A stretch of DNA of 64,000 nucleotides, taken from assembly GCA_965178125.1 (NCBI GenBank), contig OZ237743.1, positions 992,001-1,056,000 of the forward strand, written 5' to 3'. Positions within the stretch are counted from its first letter, which is position 1; each line of letters opens with the position of its first letter. Shown piece by piece: positions 1 through 11,694 of the stretch. This stretch comes from Bilabrum cf. latius. Lineage: Eukaryota > Bigyra: Bicosoecida > Bigyra > Bicosoecida. The position numbers and the translations under genes were made by a program. The notes below the pieces were generated by a model. That model was not told the origin of the DNA, made no database searches, and was given only the letters and a program-made list of their open reading frames with translations.

Positions 1-854
1 TGCAGGGCTCACAGAAGGCAGCATGGTCTCGCACGCGTCGATGATCCTAAGCATGCGAGAAGACAGCACACTCGGCCAAGGCGCGTTCATTTTCGAATAC
101 TACCTTAGTCCAGCCAAAATGCTGCGAGCGGTTGCACCTTTGGCCGCTAGCTCTGGCGCGAAAGGAGTGACCGTGGACTTCGAGGGTTCGTGAATTTGCC
201 GGCTAGTTCTTCCGCTTTCAACGGTAGATAAGGCCAGTGCAAACAGTCTGCGAAGTACAATTATAGTAGATCTCTCAATCTTTGGCCCGTAGCGACGGGA
301 CAGCTCCAAGCATTGGCCACTTAGAGACGATACGGCGCCAAGGCCGGCAAGTGCTGTTGATGTCTCGGCCAAATCGCTCCCAGTAGAATGAACACGGTGC
401 CCCCCTTGCCCCAAGTGCTCGGCCAGGACCGTTAGACTACATATACTTAGATCAAGTGGCAAGCTTTCCGTTGCCCCTGCGTCCTTAAGAGGCACTGACG
501 GAGCAGATCGTCCTTGAGGCTGCTGCGGTGGCGACAATTCCGGCACTGCTTCGCTGCTAAGCGACAAGTTGCAGCCCATGACACCTTGCTAGTTCGGTTT
601 CTTGATTCAGACAAAACTAGTATTTGTCCGACAACTAAGCTACGACTCTCTCGTAGCGTCGTGTTGAATATGGGGTTGATCAAGGCACTTTCGAGCCGGA
701 TTGCGCTACTCAATCCACTCAAGGTACACGTCACTTTATAAATGGAAGCCAGACTGTTGCCGGTCTTCGCGGTTAACTCAACGAATGTGTTTTCTCGAGC
801 AGTGATTGAGAATATCTCTAGCAACTATCTAATAAACAAGGATATACCGCGCAT
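1..854 (-). CDS. Unidentified protein, 3' end beyond window
   Basis: No family recognised. The reading frame runs leftward off the window. From an ATG at 577-579 it is open to position 1 except for one TAG at 100-102, which is followed by ordinary-looking protein (YSKMNAPWPS...). A likely first exon lies at 735-854: it starts with ATG at 852-854, contains one TAG at about position 10 (MRGISLFIR-TAG-LLEIF) and ends at a GTGACG donor. It joins in phase to a CTAG acceptor at 589-591, removing an intron of about 146 nt. If that splice is wrong, the gene starts at 579. The middle is rich in Ser, Leu and Pro (PELSPPQQPQGRSAP). The next gene on the same strand ends 268 bases upstream. The coding call is moderate and the exon structure is inferred. 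Confidence 0.5.
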
Positions 855-1121
855 GGCTGCGCGATATCGTTCGGTACCGCGAGGGAACGTGGATCGCGTA
901 CCTGGAGACAATCAAGCGATGCCCTGCAGCAAGACATACAACGGAAAGGGTAGGCGTAGATATCTACTTATTCTTTTATCCCAAGTCAATCCTGTGGTTG
1001 AATGCCCCTTGCGATGCAAGTGAAACTGGCTCTACGTGGCTGACTGTTCGTGGACTTCACAAGCAAAATTGGATTGAGCTACGCCGAGGTCAGTCAAACT
1101 GTACGATGAACGCGTATGCTT

Positions 1122-4100
1122 TTATCCGGTGTCATCCGCGGCATATTCGTCGGCCTTTTGGATCTCATCCGCCTGCTGCTGCAGCTGCTCGGCAGTTTGC
1201 GGCATCGCGATACGAGTGCCGATCACTGCGTTTCCGAAGTGTATAGCTCGCTCCGCTGGCGTCAGATGCATCCAGATGCGATGCTCTCGCTGTAGATTTG
1301 ACTGGCCCACCTGCCAGAGCATTTCGTGTTCCCACTGGCCGCTGGTGGTGCCATGCTTGCCGTCCTGGATTAACAGCGCCAAGCTCGCGGGTTCGAATCC
1401 CAGTGATTCAAACGCGCGAGCCATCCTCCTGTGCCTCACGGCATGCCACAGCCGCAACCCTGTCCCCGCCTGAGGTGCTACCGGCATACCTTGCGCAGGA
1501 TCGAGCGCCCGCGCGACGGCCCTCATTCTCGCCAGCTCTTTCCTCTGCTGCCGCGTGAGACGAGCACGAGCAGCTGAAGGGGTGTCAGGGGAGGCACCGT
1601 TTCGTGCGGCTGGAGACTCACCCTCATTGCTGGCTACCCTTGCTCTCTCCTAGAGGTTCCCCAACCCCCCCGACTCGAAGGAGTCCCACTCGTCACCCTC
1701 AACACCGCCATCCTAGCCGACCCCATCCCCTACCAAGTCCGGGTCCAGCACCCGCACCAGGGGGTCTTCCCCCTATAGCCCGTCACTCTCTTCTGCGATA
1801 CCTAGCTCATAAATCCCGCCGTCCAGCCACGCATCGTACTCGTGCATCCCATCCTCGCGAAGAGGCACGTCTTCAACCGCATTCCCATCCCCGGCCCCAT
1901 CCCACTTGCTCCGGACCCACTTGAGCAGAGGGCCCATCCACCCCGCCGATCCGTCCCCATTGCCACCGCCGCCCTTCGCTGCAGTGCCGTGCATCACACT
2001 CAGCGACCGCAGTATAGCTGCCTTATCCCCCTGCGTCCCGCCCCACGACCCTGAATGAAACGCGGCCCGGCTGGCGTTCACACGCCTGTAGTGCTCGAGC
2101 AGAGCACGCCTGTACCTGTCTGCAATTTCCCGCAGCCGCAGCCTCGCCGCCCTCAAGCCGCCCCCTCCCTTTCCCTCTCCCCCCACCCCTCGCTCAGCCT
2201 CCGAAGCCCAGGGGTCGAGCACCGCCGTTGCCCTCCGCCTGTCCCACATCCCCAGCTCAACCTTCCTGAGCTCAGGGTGCATCTGCAGACCGTCGCTGCC
2301 CACCTGCAGCGGCTTGTCCCACAAGTTGATGCCCCTGCGCTGCAGCTCCATGATGAGGTCGCCTGTGGGCACCACTTCCCTTCCCACCCGGATGGCCTCA
2401 TCGTCTCCCTCTCCATTGGTTCCACTTCCACCGGTGGGCTCCGCACCCGCCACAACGGCGCCATCGGGCGACCCAGCGAGCTTCGCCGCGCCGTCCTCGT
2501 CGTCCTCGTCGTCTTCTGCCTGAAGCACTTCGTCCTCTTGCAGCGATTGGGCTTCCTCCTGCTCCCGTTCCAGCTTGAGTCTCGATGACTTCCCGGGTCT
2601 TGCTCTTGCTGAACCAGCATTGGATGCCCTTGAATCCTCCGTATTGTCGCCCTGCCGCACCACCCTCACAGTCCGTGCATCAGCACCAGTAGAAGACCTA
2701 ACGCTGTGCAGGGGCACCAGCCACGGCTCGACCTCTGCTCGCACCGTCTCTCTGAGGCGAAGGAGCATCTGTGGCACGGTGCAGCGGATGGGGGGCCAAG
2801 GGGTGGTGGTGCCTGCAGTCGCCCCTTCGCGAGGCGATAGTTGTGCCTCGCGACCGGCTGCAAGACCGGTGCTCTCTGGCTTAGTACCCGCGCATGTTTC
2901 CACTGGATCCTCACCGGGGTCCAGCACTGGAGGGGCATGGAGAAATGGCCTCTTCAGTGGAGCCACGGCACCGGAGACCGGCCTGCGAGGCACCCACGGG
3001 GGCAGCGAGGCGACAGCAGCTACTGCCAGGCGAGTGCCGGTCACATGATCCCCGGCCGCTCGATGGAGGGCACCGAGGGCATCTGCCACGCACCTCTTCA
3101 CGGCGGAATTACTTTGCGATCGTGCCGTACTCTTATCATCGTCATCCACATCGCCGTCATCGTACCGGCCGAGCGCTTCGCGATGCGCCTGGCTCTCTTC
3201 GGATGCACTGCTCGAGTCGTTCAGAAGCCCCAAGCCGTCCGCCAGCTCGCAGAGCCCAGAGGCCCACTGTCGCCTGGTTTGCTGCACCAAAGCGAGCGCC
3301 TCCGCGGTGGGCAGCTTGGAGAGAGGCGAGTCTGCACGGGGCATGCCGTGCCCAGGCAGCACGATGGCAGCTCCGCTGGGCAGCGCGCCGGCGTGCGACA
3401 GCACCAACGTGCGCCCGTCGGGGAGGCTGATGTTTCGCGTGAAGGAGTGGAGCGCCTCTCGCAGCGTCACGTTCATCATGAGACCGATGTCGCTGTAGCC
3501 GAGCGTGCCCGCCATCGCGTTCAAGTCACCGGACGGCGGTGTTCCTCCTGCCTCTATGTACCCCGGCAACGACTCGTGCAGGGGTCTCCCAGGGAGCTCG
3601 CCGCGGTCTCCACTACTGCTGTCACCGCCGATGCCGTGTGCTCCCGCGCCCCCCAGTTCGTCTCGTTGCAGCATTGCAGCAGCTGGGTGCACCTGTTTAA
3701 ACCACGCCTGCACCTCCTGCTCCCACCTCCGCCAGTCCTGCCTCCTCTCCGCCTCCTTCTCGTAGCTGGCACCCCGCACGAACTGAGACACCGCAGTAAG
3801 TCGGGCCGTTCTGGCTGCCGCGAGGTCTCTCGATCCCAGCCGACCCAGCCCCTGCACCAGCGCCCTCTCCTTCTCCGCCTCCTCGCCAGACTCGTCCGGT
3901 CCGTTGGGCACGTCTTTGGACAGGACAACCTTCACTCTCACGTCCCCGTCGCGACGGAACGGGTGCCCGTCCGGCCCCCCCTCCCCCTTGAGCACCTCTG
4001 AGTGCCCCGAGAGGACCCCCGCGGGCACCAGCACAGACACCTGGTGGTCACCCTCCACGAACCTTCGGCCGCCGCACACCGGACAGGCGTGCTCATGAGC

Positions 4101-6035
4101 ATGGAACACGTTGCCGAAGCCGCCGCACCGGTGGCAGGTCCCGCTGTACGTCGCCGAAGACCTTGGCGTGTGCTCCACGCTGCTCTCTGACGGGGCATAC
4201 ATCTTGCCGTGCTCTTCCGTCGCCCGGGCCTCGCTTGCTGCCAGCACGCCGTGAGACGCGCCAGTCCCCGCGCACACGGGACACACGTGAGAATGTTCCT
4301 CGGAGGCAGCACCCCGCCCGCCGCAGGCAGGACACCTGTACAGCCTCCCAGGCAGCACGAACGAGAAGTTCCTCGCGGCGAATGCGTCGGCCTCGTTGAG
4401 CACGATCGACACGTCAAACCCCCTCGCGTCGGGCAATTCATCCGGCCCCGCCCCCCCAGGGCGGCCCCTCCGCAGGGTGAACCGAGCAGAGGCCCCACAC
4501 GCCGAGGCCAGGACATCCATGCGGGCGGCTGCATCGCCTTTCGGCCGGGCCTTTGGTGTGGGTCGGGGCTGTTGCTGCTGCTTGTGATCCCGGCCCCTTT
4601 CAAAAGACTCGCCTCTAGGCCCTCCTGCCTCTTCTGCCCCGCCTTGCTGGGCCTGTTTGGGCGTACCAAATCCCGCATAGGTGGGATATGATGCCCAGTC
4701 CTACCACCCGCCCCCATCCGAATCGCCAGACCCATCCCCTGACCCGATAGCACCGGGCCTGTCCCTTGCTGCCCCCGCGCTCGCGCTCACTAGGTCTGGG
4801 ATCTGGCTCCCGCTCGCACCATTCACATGATTACCATTGTCCTGATCTCCATCTTCCTCCAACCAGCCCGGCCTCTCGCCCCCCTCCCCGCCCTCAGCAC
4901 CGCCCTCCCCTTCGCCCAGGTCTGGCCTCCAGTGCCCCGACCTGACCTGCTTGCATGCCTGATCCATATCTCCGTGCCAGGCCTGCTCCCCCACTGCCTG
5001 CCTGCCCAGCATTCCCACGGCCATGGACACCTCTGCATCCTCCAGCTCGTCACCCCTGGAGCAGTGCTTGCCTTCCAGCCTGTGCTGCAGGTGGGTGACC
5101 AGGAGCTCTGCCACCACGCGGCCCCTCCACCCCCCGTCCCACCTGCTGCTCTCGTCGATGCCCTCCTTGCTCCCGTTGTCCACCCATCCGTCGTCTCCTG
5201 GCAGCAAAATGTACCCGCTTCGAGGCAGGCCCTGGGGAGGCCGCTTGAAGCCAGACCGCAGACGGAGAGCAGACCCGATCGGCGCCCTCGCCACCACGTA
5301 CTTGCCCGGGGGAACAACGGCGACTGCTCGCTCTACGAAATCGCTACCCACTTCCATGACCACGAGGGGCTGCTGCGTGGCTGGCTTGGCTCCTGGCAGA
5401 GGGGTCGGGTCTGGTGGCGGCTCCTTCTGTTGCTGCTGCTGTTGCGACGGCGGTGGGGGTGGCTTCTGGCGGTCCCATCGCAGGGCGTGCGAAAGGACTC
5501 TCGCTGGCGGGGGCACCATGCTTGCAAACGATACAGGGTCGATGCAACCCGACGTGGTCCGGTTCGCCACATGTGGCCCTGCTGTGCCGTTCGAACACTC
5601 GGCAAACTGCGCCTGAATACGTGCTGCCTCAAGCGCTGCTGCCGAATGCGGCTCATCGTTGCCGATGTGCTACAAATCATTCACTATGGTGACTTCGGAA
5701 ACGACGCCAGCCTGCTGCTCCAGTGATGCCAACACAACTTGCATCCAGCCATCCCGACCGGCGTCGCTCACGAGGTCTGCTGGAGGCCCAGAGCGGTACA
5801 GCTGTCGAAGGACAGATGCTGCCTAAGAAAGGGCAGATACTCTAGTGCCGGGATTCTACAGTTTGGATGGAGGAATCTGTCGAAGAGCGTGCAGCTGCGG
5901 GCGGCATCGAGGGGGAGCTGGAGGAGCGCCCACTGTCAGATCCAGAGCCACTGCGCTTGGCTCCTCTCCTTCTACGTAGGGTGCCTTCAGACCTACAAAC
6001 AATGAAATAGTACACACAATCCAAGCGACTTTCAT
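1122..6035 (-). CDS. ER-targeted DnaJ-like Cys-rich protein without a J domain
   Basis: One frame of 1,638 codons from ATG at 6033-6035 to TAA at 1122-1124, crossing seven TAGs (5856, 5823, 5670, 4701, 1773, 1713, 1650). The N-terminus is a signal peptide (MKVAWIVCTISLFVGL). Around residues 568-660 there are four CxxCxG-type motifs (CPACGGRG, CPVCAGTG, CHRCGGFG, CPVCGGRR), the zinc-finger region of type I DnaJ co-chaperones. Substrate-binding-type strands follow (VSVLVPAGVLSGH...VLKGEGGPDGHPF; later MMNVTLREALHSF). No J domain with an HPD motif is visible, so it may bind clients in the ER lumen without recruiting BiP in the usual way. The C-terminal third is acidic and low-complexity, then ends in a well-ordered segment (GLRLWHAVRHRRMARAFESL). 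A TAG-terminated annotation would break it into four or more pieces and lose both the signal peptide and the C-terminus. Confidence 0.8.
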
Positions 6036-6178
6036 CGCTTCACTCAGTGAATCCGATCGAGCAGAACTTCCAACGCCAATACAGTGCACTGCAGCTGCAC
6101 CCACCCGTCGGCAGCCCGCCTGCTAGCCGCAGGTTCCGGCACAAAGCGGGCTACGGGAACAATACACCCCACCGCCAA

Positions 6179-7721
6179 TCACCCGCTGGGCGTGAACACC
6201 GTGCTCTGCTCCCCCTCGATCACGCTCTGGAGGTCTTTGGCCGTCTTCCCGATGGCCCCTCCCTGCAGCGAACCGAGCACGTCACCCGAGCACTTGCTCA
6301 GGGCCTCACCGATCTCCCCGGTCGTCATAGCCGCCACCTGCAGCGGCTCCCCGGCGCACACCAGCGTCCCAATCCCCACCATGCAGTTCTGGACTCGGAG
6401 CCCAAAGTCTTTCACGGCGGGGTCCTCCGCCGCGCCCTCGCCCGCAGCTGCCGCAGCCTTCTCGAGCCGCTTGGTCGAGCCATCCAGCTCGACCGCCAGC
6501 ATTCCCATCACATCGCCGCCGAGACCCTCCACCCACTCCGGCAGCGCATGCTCGTCCCCGCTGGACCATCGGAAGCCCTGCACGGCCGCGGCAAAGTTCA
6601 CCAGGATGGCCGTGCCAGCCGCACCCGCTGCCGCCTTGCTCTGCTTGAGCAGCGCAGGCACCGCCACCGTGAGCACCTGCTCGGCCCGGGCCCGGGCACC
6701 GGCGTCCTCCCCCACGAGCAGCTGCCTCGAGGCATGGTGGCTAAACACGTTCGTCAAGGCGCGCCCTGCCACGATCCTCAGGCCTGCGCTCGCCTCTTCG
6801 CTCGAGACGGCTCGCACCGCCACCCCCACCACGTCCTCCACCTCCACCTGTCCTCCCGCTGCTGTGGACGCACCGCTCCCTGCCCCGCCAGTGGCCGCTC
6901 CAGACGCGGAGGGCGGCGGGCCCCCCGCGTGCTTGGCCGCCATGGCCGCCCCGGCCGGGTGGGTGAGCGTCTTCCTCACGAGGTCTAGGGCGGGCGCCAG
7001 GGCAGCGATGGGCCACCGGAGGAGCTTGCCGAAGATCACGCGGGAGGCGTCATCCGGAAGCTTGGATGCGTGGTACCTGCTGACGTCATCGAGCACGTCT
7101 GCCGCTGCCTTGATGGTCGCAAGGTCCTTGGCTTCCAGGGCCAGAGAGGGGTCCGATTTTGCGACCACCTCGCTCTTCGCCTTGAGAGCTGCTTGAAGCT
7201 TGGTGAAATCCACCGGGAGCACCTTGAGAGGGGTAGAGCAAGGGAAGCCGGAGAACGTCGCGGCCCTGGGCTTGGGCGGGGGGGTGAGCCGCACCGGACG
7301 CCCAGAAGCCGCCTCGACGGCGGCAATGATTCTACGCTCGTCGGCTCCCTTGATGGCGTCGCCGATCTATCGACCGTCCTTGCACACGAAAAAGCTAGGC
7401 ATGCTCCTTACTCCAAACATCGCTTGCAGATCAGGCGACTGGTCGACGTCAAACTTGAGCCAGAGCAGCCCCGGCCTCGTGTTGTACGAAGCAAGCTCGG
7501 CAAATCGCGGAGCGTATCGTTTGCACGGGCCGCACCAACTGTGTCCAATTGAAGGAGGTATACTAGATCAGAAAGCGCCTCACAAAACCAATACAATAGA
7601 GCATACTGGCGTTGTACACAACGTAGGCTCACGTAGCGAAGGCATCAATCACAGCGACGGCCCCAGGGTTCTATTCAAATACTTCCTTGAATTCGTCAAC
7701 AGATGCGATCATTCGTACCAT
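6179..7721 (-). CDS. Thioredoxin-PUL domain protein
   Basis: Two exons. Exon 1 (7721-7633) encodes MVRMIASVDEFKEVFE-TAG-NPGAVAVIDAFA. Exon 2 (7538-6179) resumes inside the active site, so the splice rebuilds AFATWCGPCK. The intron is 94 nt, GTGAGC...CACAG. Product of 482 residues: thioredoxin fold at about 1-105 with the WCGPC redox motif and the conserved cis-Pro region (RSMPSFF), then a PUL-type helical repeat domain (VDFTKLQAALKAKS onward). Thioredoxin-PUL architectures occur in protists and fungi, often linked to ubiquitin/p97 or DeSI-type proteins. A second TAG (7367-7369) lies in VCKDGR-TAG-IGDAI, where thioredoxins usually carry Gln, Lys or Glu. The stop is TGA. It is head-to-head with TypA, 117 bases from its start. 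Confidence 0.85.
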
Positions 7722-7838
7722 GGTAAACGCAAGAAAGTGTCCATTCTTGCGGGCCCGTCATGCGCCGAAAAACGTCCGGAATTGAATTGTTGATGCACTT
7801 GCCTCGAGGAACCAGTCAGACCTGCATATTCGGCCATA

Positions 7839-10133
7839 ATGATGCGACGATTGGCTCGACGAGTAAATGTGTAGGAATTATGGCACAGAAATTTACCTAG
7901 GATAGCTACTGGTCCGACCATGTCTGCTTGTAGCGGTATGCACAGGAGTTTCTCGGCAACCGCCTCCAGCAGCAGCCCAGAGCGTGACTTGACCCGCATC
8001 CGCAATGTTGCCGTCATTGCCCACGTAGATCACGGAAAGACGACTCTGGTCGATAAACTCTTGCAGAGCGCGGGGACTGCTGTTGATATGGACCGTGCTA
8101 TGGACTCGAACGAGATTGAAAGGGAGCGCGGCATCACGGTGTTTAGCAAGGTCTGCGGGCTTGACTGGAGGGCAGCACCGGATGCTGGCGAGGATGGACC
8201 GAAGCTGTCATTCAATCTTGTGGATTCCCCGGGCCACGCAGATTTTGGCGGCGAGGTGGAGCGAATCCAAAGCATGGTAGACGCAGTGATTCTTGTCGTG
8301 TGCGCGAGGGAGGGGCCCATGGCCCAGACGAGGTACGTATTGGAGAAGGCACTCCGGGCCGGGCACAAGCCGATCCTTGTTGTGAACAAGGCGGACCGCC
8401 CGGACGCAAGGAACGAAGAGGTGCCGGACGAGGTCCTTGACCTGATGATGGGACTAGACGCCACGGAGGAGCAGCTCGAGTTCCCGGTGCTGTACGCGTC
8501 TGCCAAGGAGGGCTGGGCCACCGAGGACCCTGCCATGGCCCCTGAGTCCATCGCCAGGGGCATGGAGCCCCTACTAGACGCCATGGTCAAGCACACACCC
8601 CCGCCCCGCGTGGTCCTGAGGGGGGAGGACCTAAACAACACGGACAACCCAGCGGAGGGCATGAACCAGGAGGACCTCAAGGCCAGGGCCGAGGCAGCGG
8701 CCAGCGAGCCCTTCCGCATGCTTGTCACGCAGATCGCCGTGGACCCCTTCGTGGGCAAGCTGGCCCGCGGGCGGGTCACCGCGGGGCGGGTCGCGATGGG
8801 CGACGCTGTGCGGCTGGTGCGCCGCACGGGGGGGGTCAAGGAAGACGATTGCGCGGTCACTAGGGTGCAGTGCCCCAGCGGGCTGGGCGTGGCACCGAGA
8901 GATTACGCCCTGGCCGGCGACGTGGTGGAGCTGGCGGGCGTGTCGCTGGCACGGCCGACCGACACGATCGTGTGCGCGGGCTGGGACGAGCAGGCGGACG
9001 GGCCCCCGCAGCTGCCCGCCACCCCGATCGACCCCCCGGTTCTTAGCATGATGATCGGCGTGAACGACTCCCCGCTGGCAGGGAAGGAGGGCTCTGAGCT
9101 GACGGGCAGCGTGCTGCAGCGCAGGCTTGAAAAGGAGGCCGAGGGCAACGTGAGCATCCAGGTGAGGAAGCCGGGCACGTCTGTTAGCGACAAGAAGGGC
9201 GACAAGGCGGTCGCGGAGGAGGGCGAAGAGACGTCCATGGGAGGGGAGGACGACGAGGAAGCGGGCATGTGGGAGCGCGTGGATGTCGGGCCGGCCGGTG
9301 GGGGCGTGAGGGACGGCATGGAGGTCTTCGGTCGTGGCGAGCTGCAGCTGAGCGTGCTGCTCGAGACCATGCGGAGGGAGGGCTTCGAGATGAGCGTGGC
9401 GCCCCCTCGCGTTGTTCTCCGGAAGCACAGGGAGACCAAGCAGGTGCAGGAACCCTATGAGGAGGTGACGCTGGACGTCAGCGAGGACGTGTCGGGGACG
9501 ATGATTGAGGCCATGCAGCAGAGGAAGGGCGAGCTGCAGGACTTCACCACGGTGGCGGGGGGCGGCTCGGTGGGCAGCGGCAGCGGGGAGGGTGACGGTG
9601 CGAGCGGCAGGGCGCGGCTGGTCTTCCACGTGCCCTCCAGGTCTCTGCTCGGCTTTTAGGCGGAGTTCAGGTCGCTGACGAGGGGTGACGGCGTGCTGAC
9701 CCGCCGGTTTGACCACTTCGGCGACTACCACGCCGAGGCGAGGAGACAGCCCAGAGGAGTGCTGGTGAGCTCCAGCAGCGGCACGACCACCGCGCACGCG
9801 CTCAGCAGCCTAGAGGCGCGGGGGATTCTATTCGTGGGGCCCAGCACGGACGTGTACGAGGGCATGCTGATCGGGGAGTGCGCCAAGCCCTCCGACCTCG
9901 TAGTGAACCCAGTGCGGGCGAAGAAACTGACGAACGTTCGCGCCGCGGGCTCGGATGAGATGGTACGCCTCGCGCCCCCGAGGCAGGTGACCCTCGAGGA
10001 CGCCATCACGTACGTGCGGGACGATGAGCTGGTGGAGCTGACTCCCTCCTCGATCCGCATGAGGAAGAGGGTGCTGAACGCGGACAAGAGGAAGGCGGCG
10101 GCAAGGAGTGGAAGTAAGGGGGGCAGGCAGTGA
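7839..10133 (+). CDS. typA: TypA/BipA translational GTPase, probably mitochondrial
   Basis: 764 residues. G-motifs are clear: AHVDHGKTTL (G1), ERERGIT (G2), DSPGHADFGGEV (G3) and NKAD (G4), followed by EF-G-like domains and the TypA C-terminus ending KKLTNVRAAGSDE...DDELVELTPSSIRMRKR. The longest start (7839) gives an Arg-rich presequence, MMRRLARRVNV-TAG-ELWHRN, suited to mitochondrial import; an internal ATG at 7920 is the alternative. A second TAG at 9657-9659 falls in SRSLLGF-TAG-AEFRSLTRGDG. Bacterial TypA has Arg, His, Gln or Ser there (for example IGFRSEF, IGYHGEF), so a polar residue is expected. The whole C-terminal domain lies after this TAG. The insert between domains (VSDKKGDKAVAEEGEE region) is lineage-specific. 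The stop is TGA, overlapping a short TGCAG repeat. Confidence 0.93.
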
Positions 10134-10448
10134 TGCAGTGCAGTGCAGTGCAGTGCATTGGCATGCAGCACCGATGGACGGATAGCCATGAGTACGACAA
10201 GCGGAGCGCGGTTTATATCGATGGGCGAGCGGGGGCAGCGATGGTTGGGAAGCGGTCAATCCGATTGAGATTGGAATTGGAATTAAAATGAACAGAGACC
10301 AGGAATATTGCATACATTCACTATCGCAGCATGCGCTTTGCATGGAATCCATGGATAGATGCCAGCTGCTTACACGCGGCCCGTATTGATGAGTATAGCA
10401 CGCAGCCTCTGAGCTCTGTCACGAGCAGCCCACTGCTTGCGCCCCGGC
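10134..10448. other. Convergent intergenic region
   Basis: About 315 bases between the 3' ends of TypA (+) and the GH105-like gene (-). It holds a TGCAG tandem repeat at its left end (about 10134-10156). Otherwise it is AT-richer than the genes, and no coding frame or RNA gene can be supported. Confidence 0.6.
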
Positions 10449-11525
10449 TCACCGCACCAGCTTCCAGATCTCGCTACCAGCCAGCAGGAACTGCCCCACG
10501 CAGTAGTCGGTGGTGTCCGTGGGCAAGGCGGGCCCGGGGGACCCGGCTGCCTTCTGGCAGTACCCCAGGAACCCGTTCTCCTGCAGGGAGATGGAGGTGA
10601 GCCCGCGCCAGCCGTCCAGGGCCTGCTGCCGGTAGGGGTGCTCGGGCAGGATTCCCTCATTCACGCCGTACGCGAACGCAAAGGTGTTCAGTGCGGATGC
10701 CGTGGTCTCGGGGTTGGGGATCGCGTCGGCGTCGAGGAGGGCAGAGCGCCACATGCCGTCCGTGGTGTTTTGCAGGGGCGCGAGGGCGCTGGCCATCTGC
10801 TTCAGCAAGGTCTCCCACGTCTCCCTCCTGCGATCGCTGCGATCGGGCATGGCCTGCAGGATGCGGCAGGAGGACGCGATGGCCCACCCGTTTCCTCGTC
10901 CCCACATGACAGGCTTTCCGTTGGGCTCCTTCTTGCCGATGTATGTGTCGTCGCGGTAGAACAGGGAAAGGTCGCTGTCCCAGAGGTGGTACTGGCCGTA
11001 TGCGGTAGAGTTGAAGTTGGCCATGAGCTGGCTGTAGTAGGATTCGTTGCCTGAGACTAGGGCGGCCCTGGCATAAGTGGGCGCACCCATGAAGAAAGCA
11101 TCGATCCAGCTCCAGTAGTTGCCTTCAGTCTAGGCACCCAGCACGGAGAGTGTGTTCTCGATCTGGTCCTTCGTGTGACCTCCCAAATTGTAGCGATACA
11201 GATCAAGGTACGTTGCGCCGCACAGCTGATTGTTCGCGTTAGACTGGCCGCCGTGATCGTGGCTGCAGATCTGGTACTTGTTCTGGGTCGCCCATTCCAG
11301 AAGGTACGCCTGCACGCTCTCGTTCCTGGTCACCTCCCAGCGAGCAAACTCTCCAGCAATGTACGTGCCTCGAGTCCAGCCGCACTGCCAGTCCGTTGTT
11401 TGGCTCTTGAAGTAGTCGTCAGCCTTTGCCATCGAGGCAATCACATCCGCTGGCACCGGATCCTTGTAGCCCTGTGCAGCAAAAGCGAGCGTCAGAGTGG
11501 CAACAATGTACATAGTTGACTTCAT
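10449..11525 (-). CDS. Secreted unsaturated glucuronyl/rhamnogalacturonyl hydrolase-like (GH105)
   Basis: Single exon, 358 residues, from ATG at 11523-11525 to TGA at 10449-10451, with one TAG at 11130-11132. It starts with a signal peptide (MKSTMYIVATLTLAFAAQG), so it is probably secreted or vacuolar. The (alpha/alpha)6-barrel signatures of GH105/GH88 are visible: GWTRGTY near the N-terminus, YWSWIDAFFMG carrying the likely catalytic Asp just after the TAG, and WGRGNGWAIASS. The family removes unsaturated uronic acid from pectin or ulvan fragments made by lyases. The TAG separates the N-terminal third from the catalytic Asp, so the protein works only if TAG is sense. It is intronless and compact, unlike its neighbours, which fits acquisition from bacteria but does not prove it. 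An exact GH105/GH88/GH76 split needs a profile search. Confidence 0.72.
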
Positions 11526-11694
11526 GGCGCAGCTCGGCCTCGTATGAAGCAGAAATCTGGCTATCGGCTCAACTGCAACTGGTCGACGCGCTGCAATTGA
11601 AACGTGTGTTTTCCAATCTGACAATCGAATCCGATTTTGATGCATGCCAGAGCGCGGCCAGACTACCTCCATAAGAATAGGCACAGCACGCAGC

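Noticed and set aside
1380-1412. tRNA-like B-box (ggttcgaatccc)
   Set aside because: Lies in the conserved end of the DnaJ-like coding frame on the other strand; T-stem pairing is poor and no acceptor or anticodon stem can be built.
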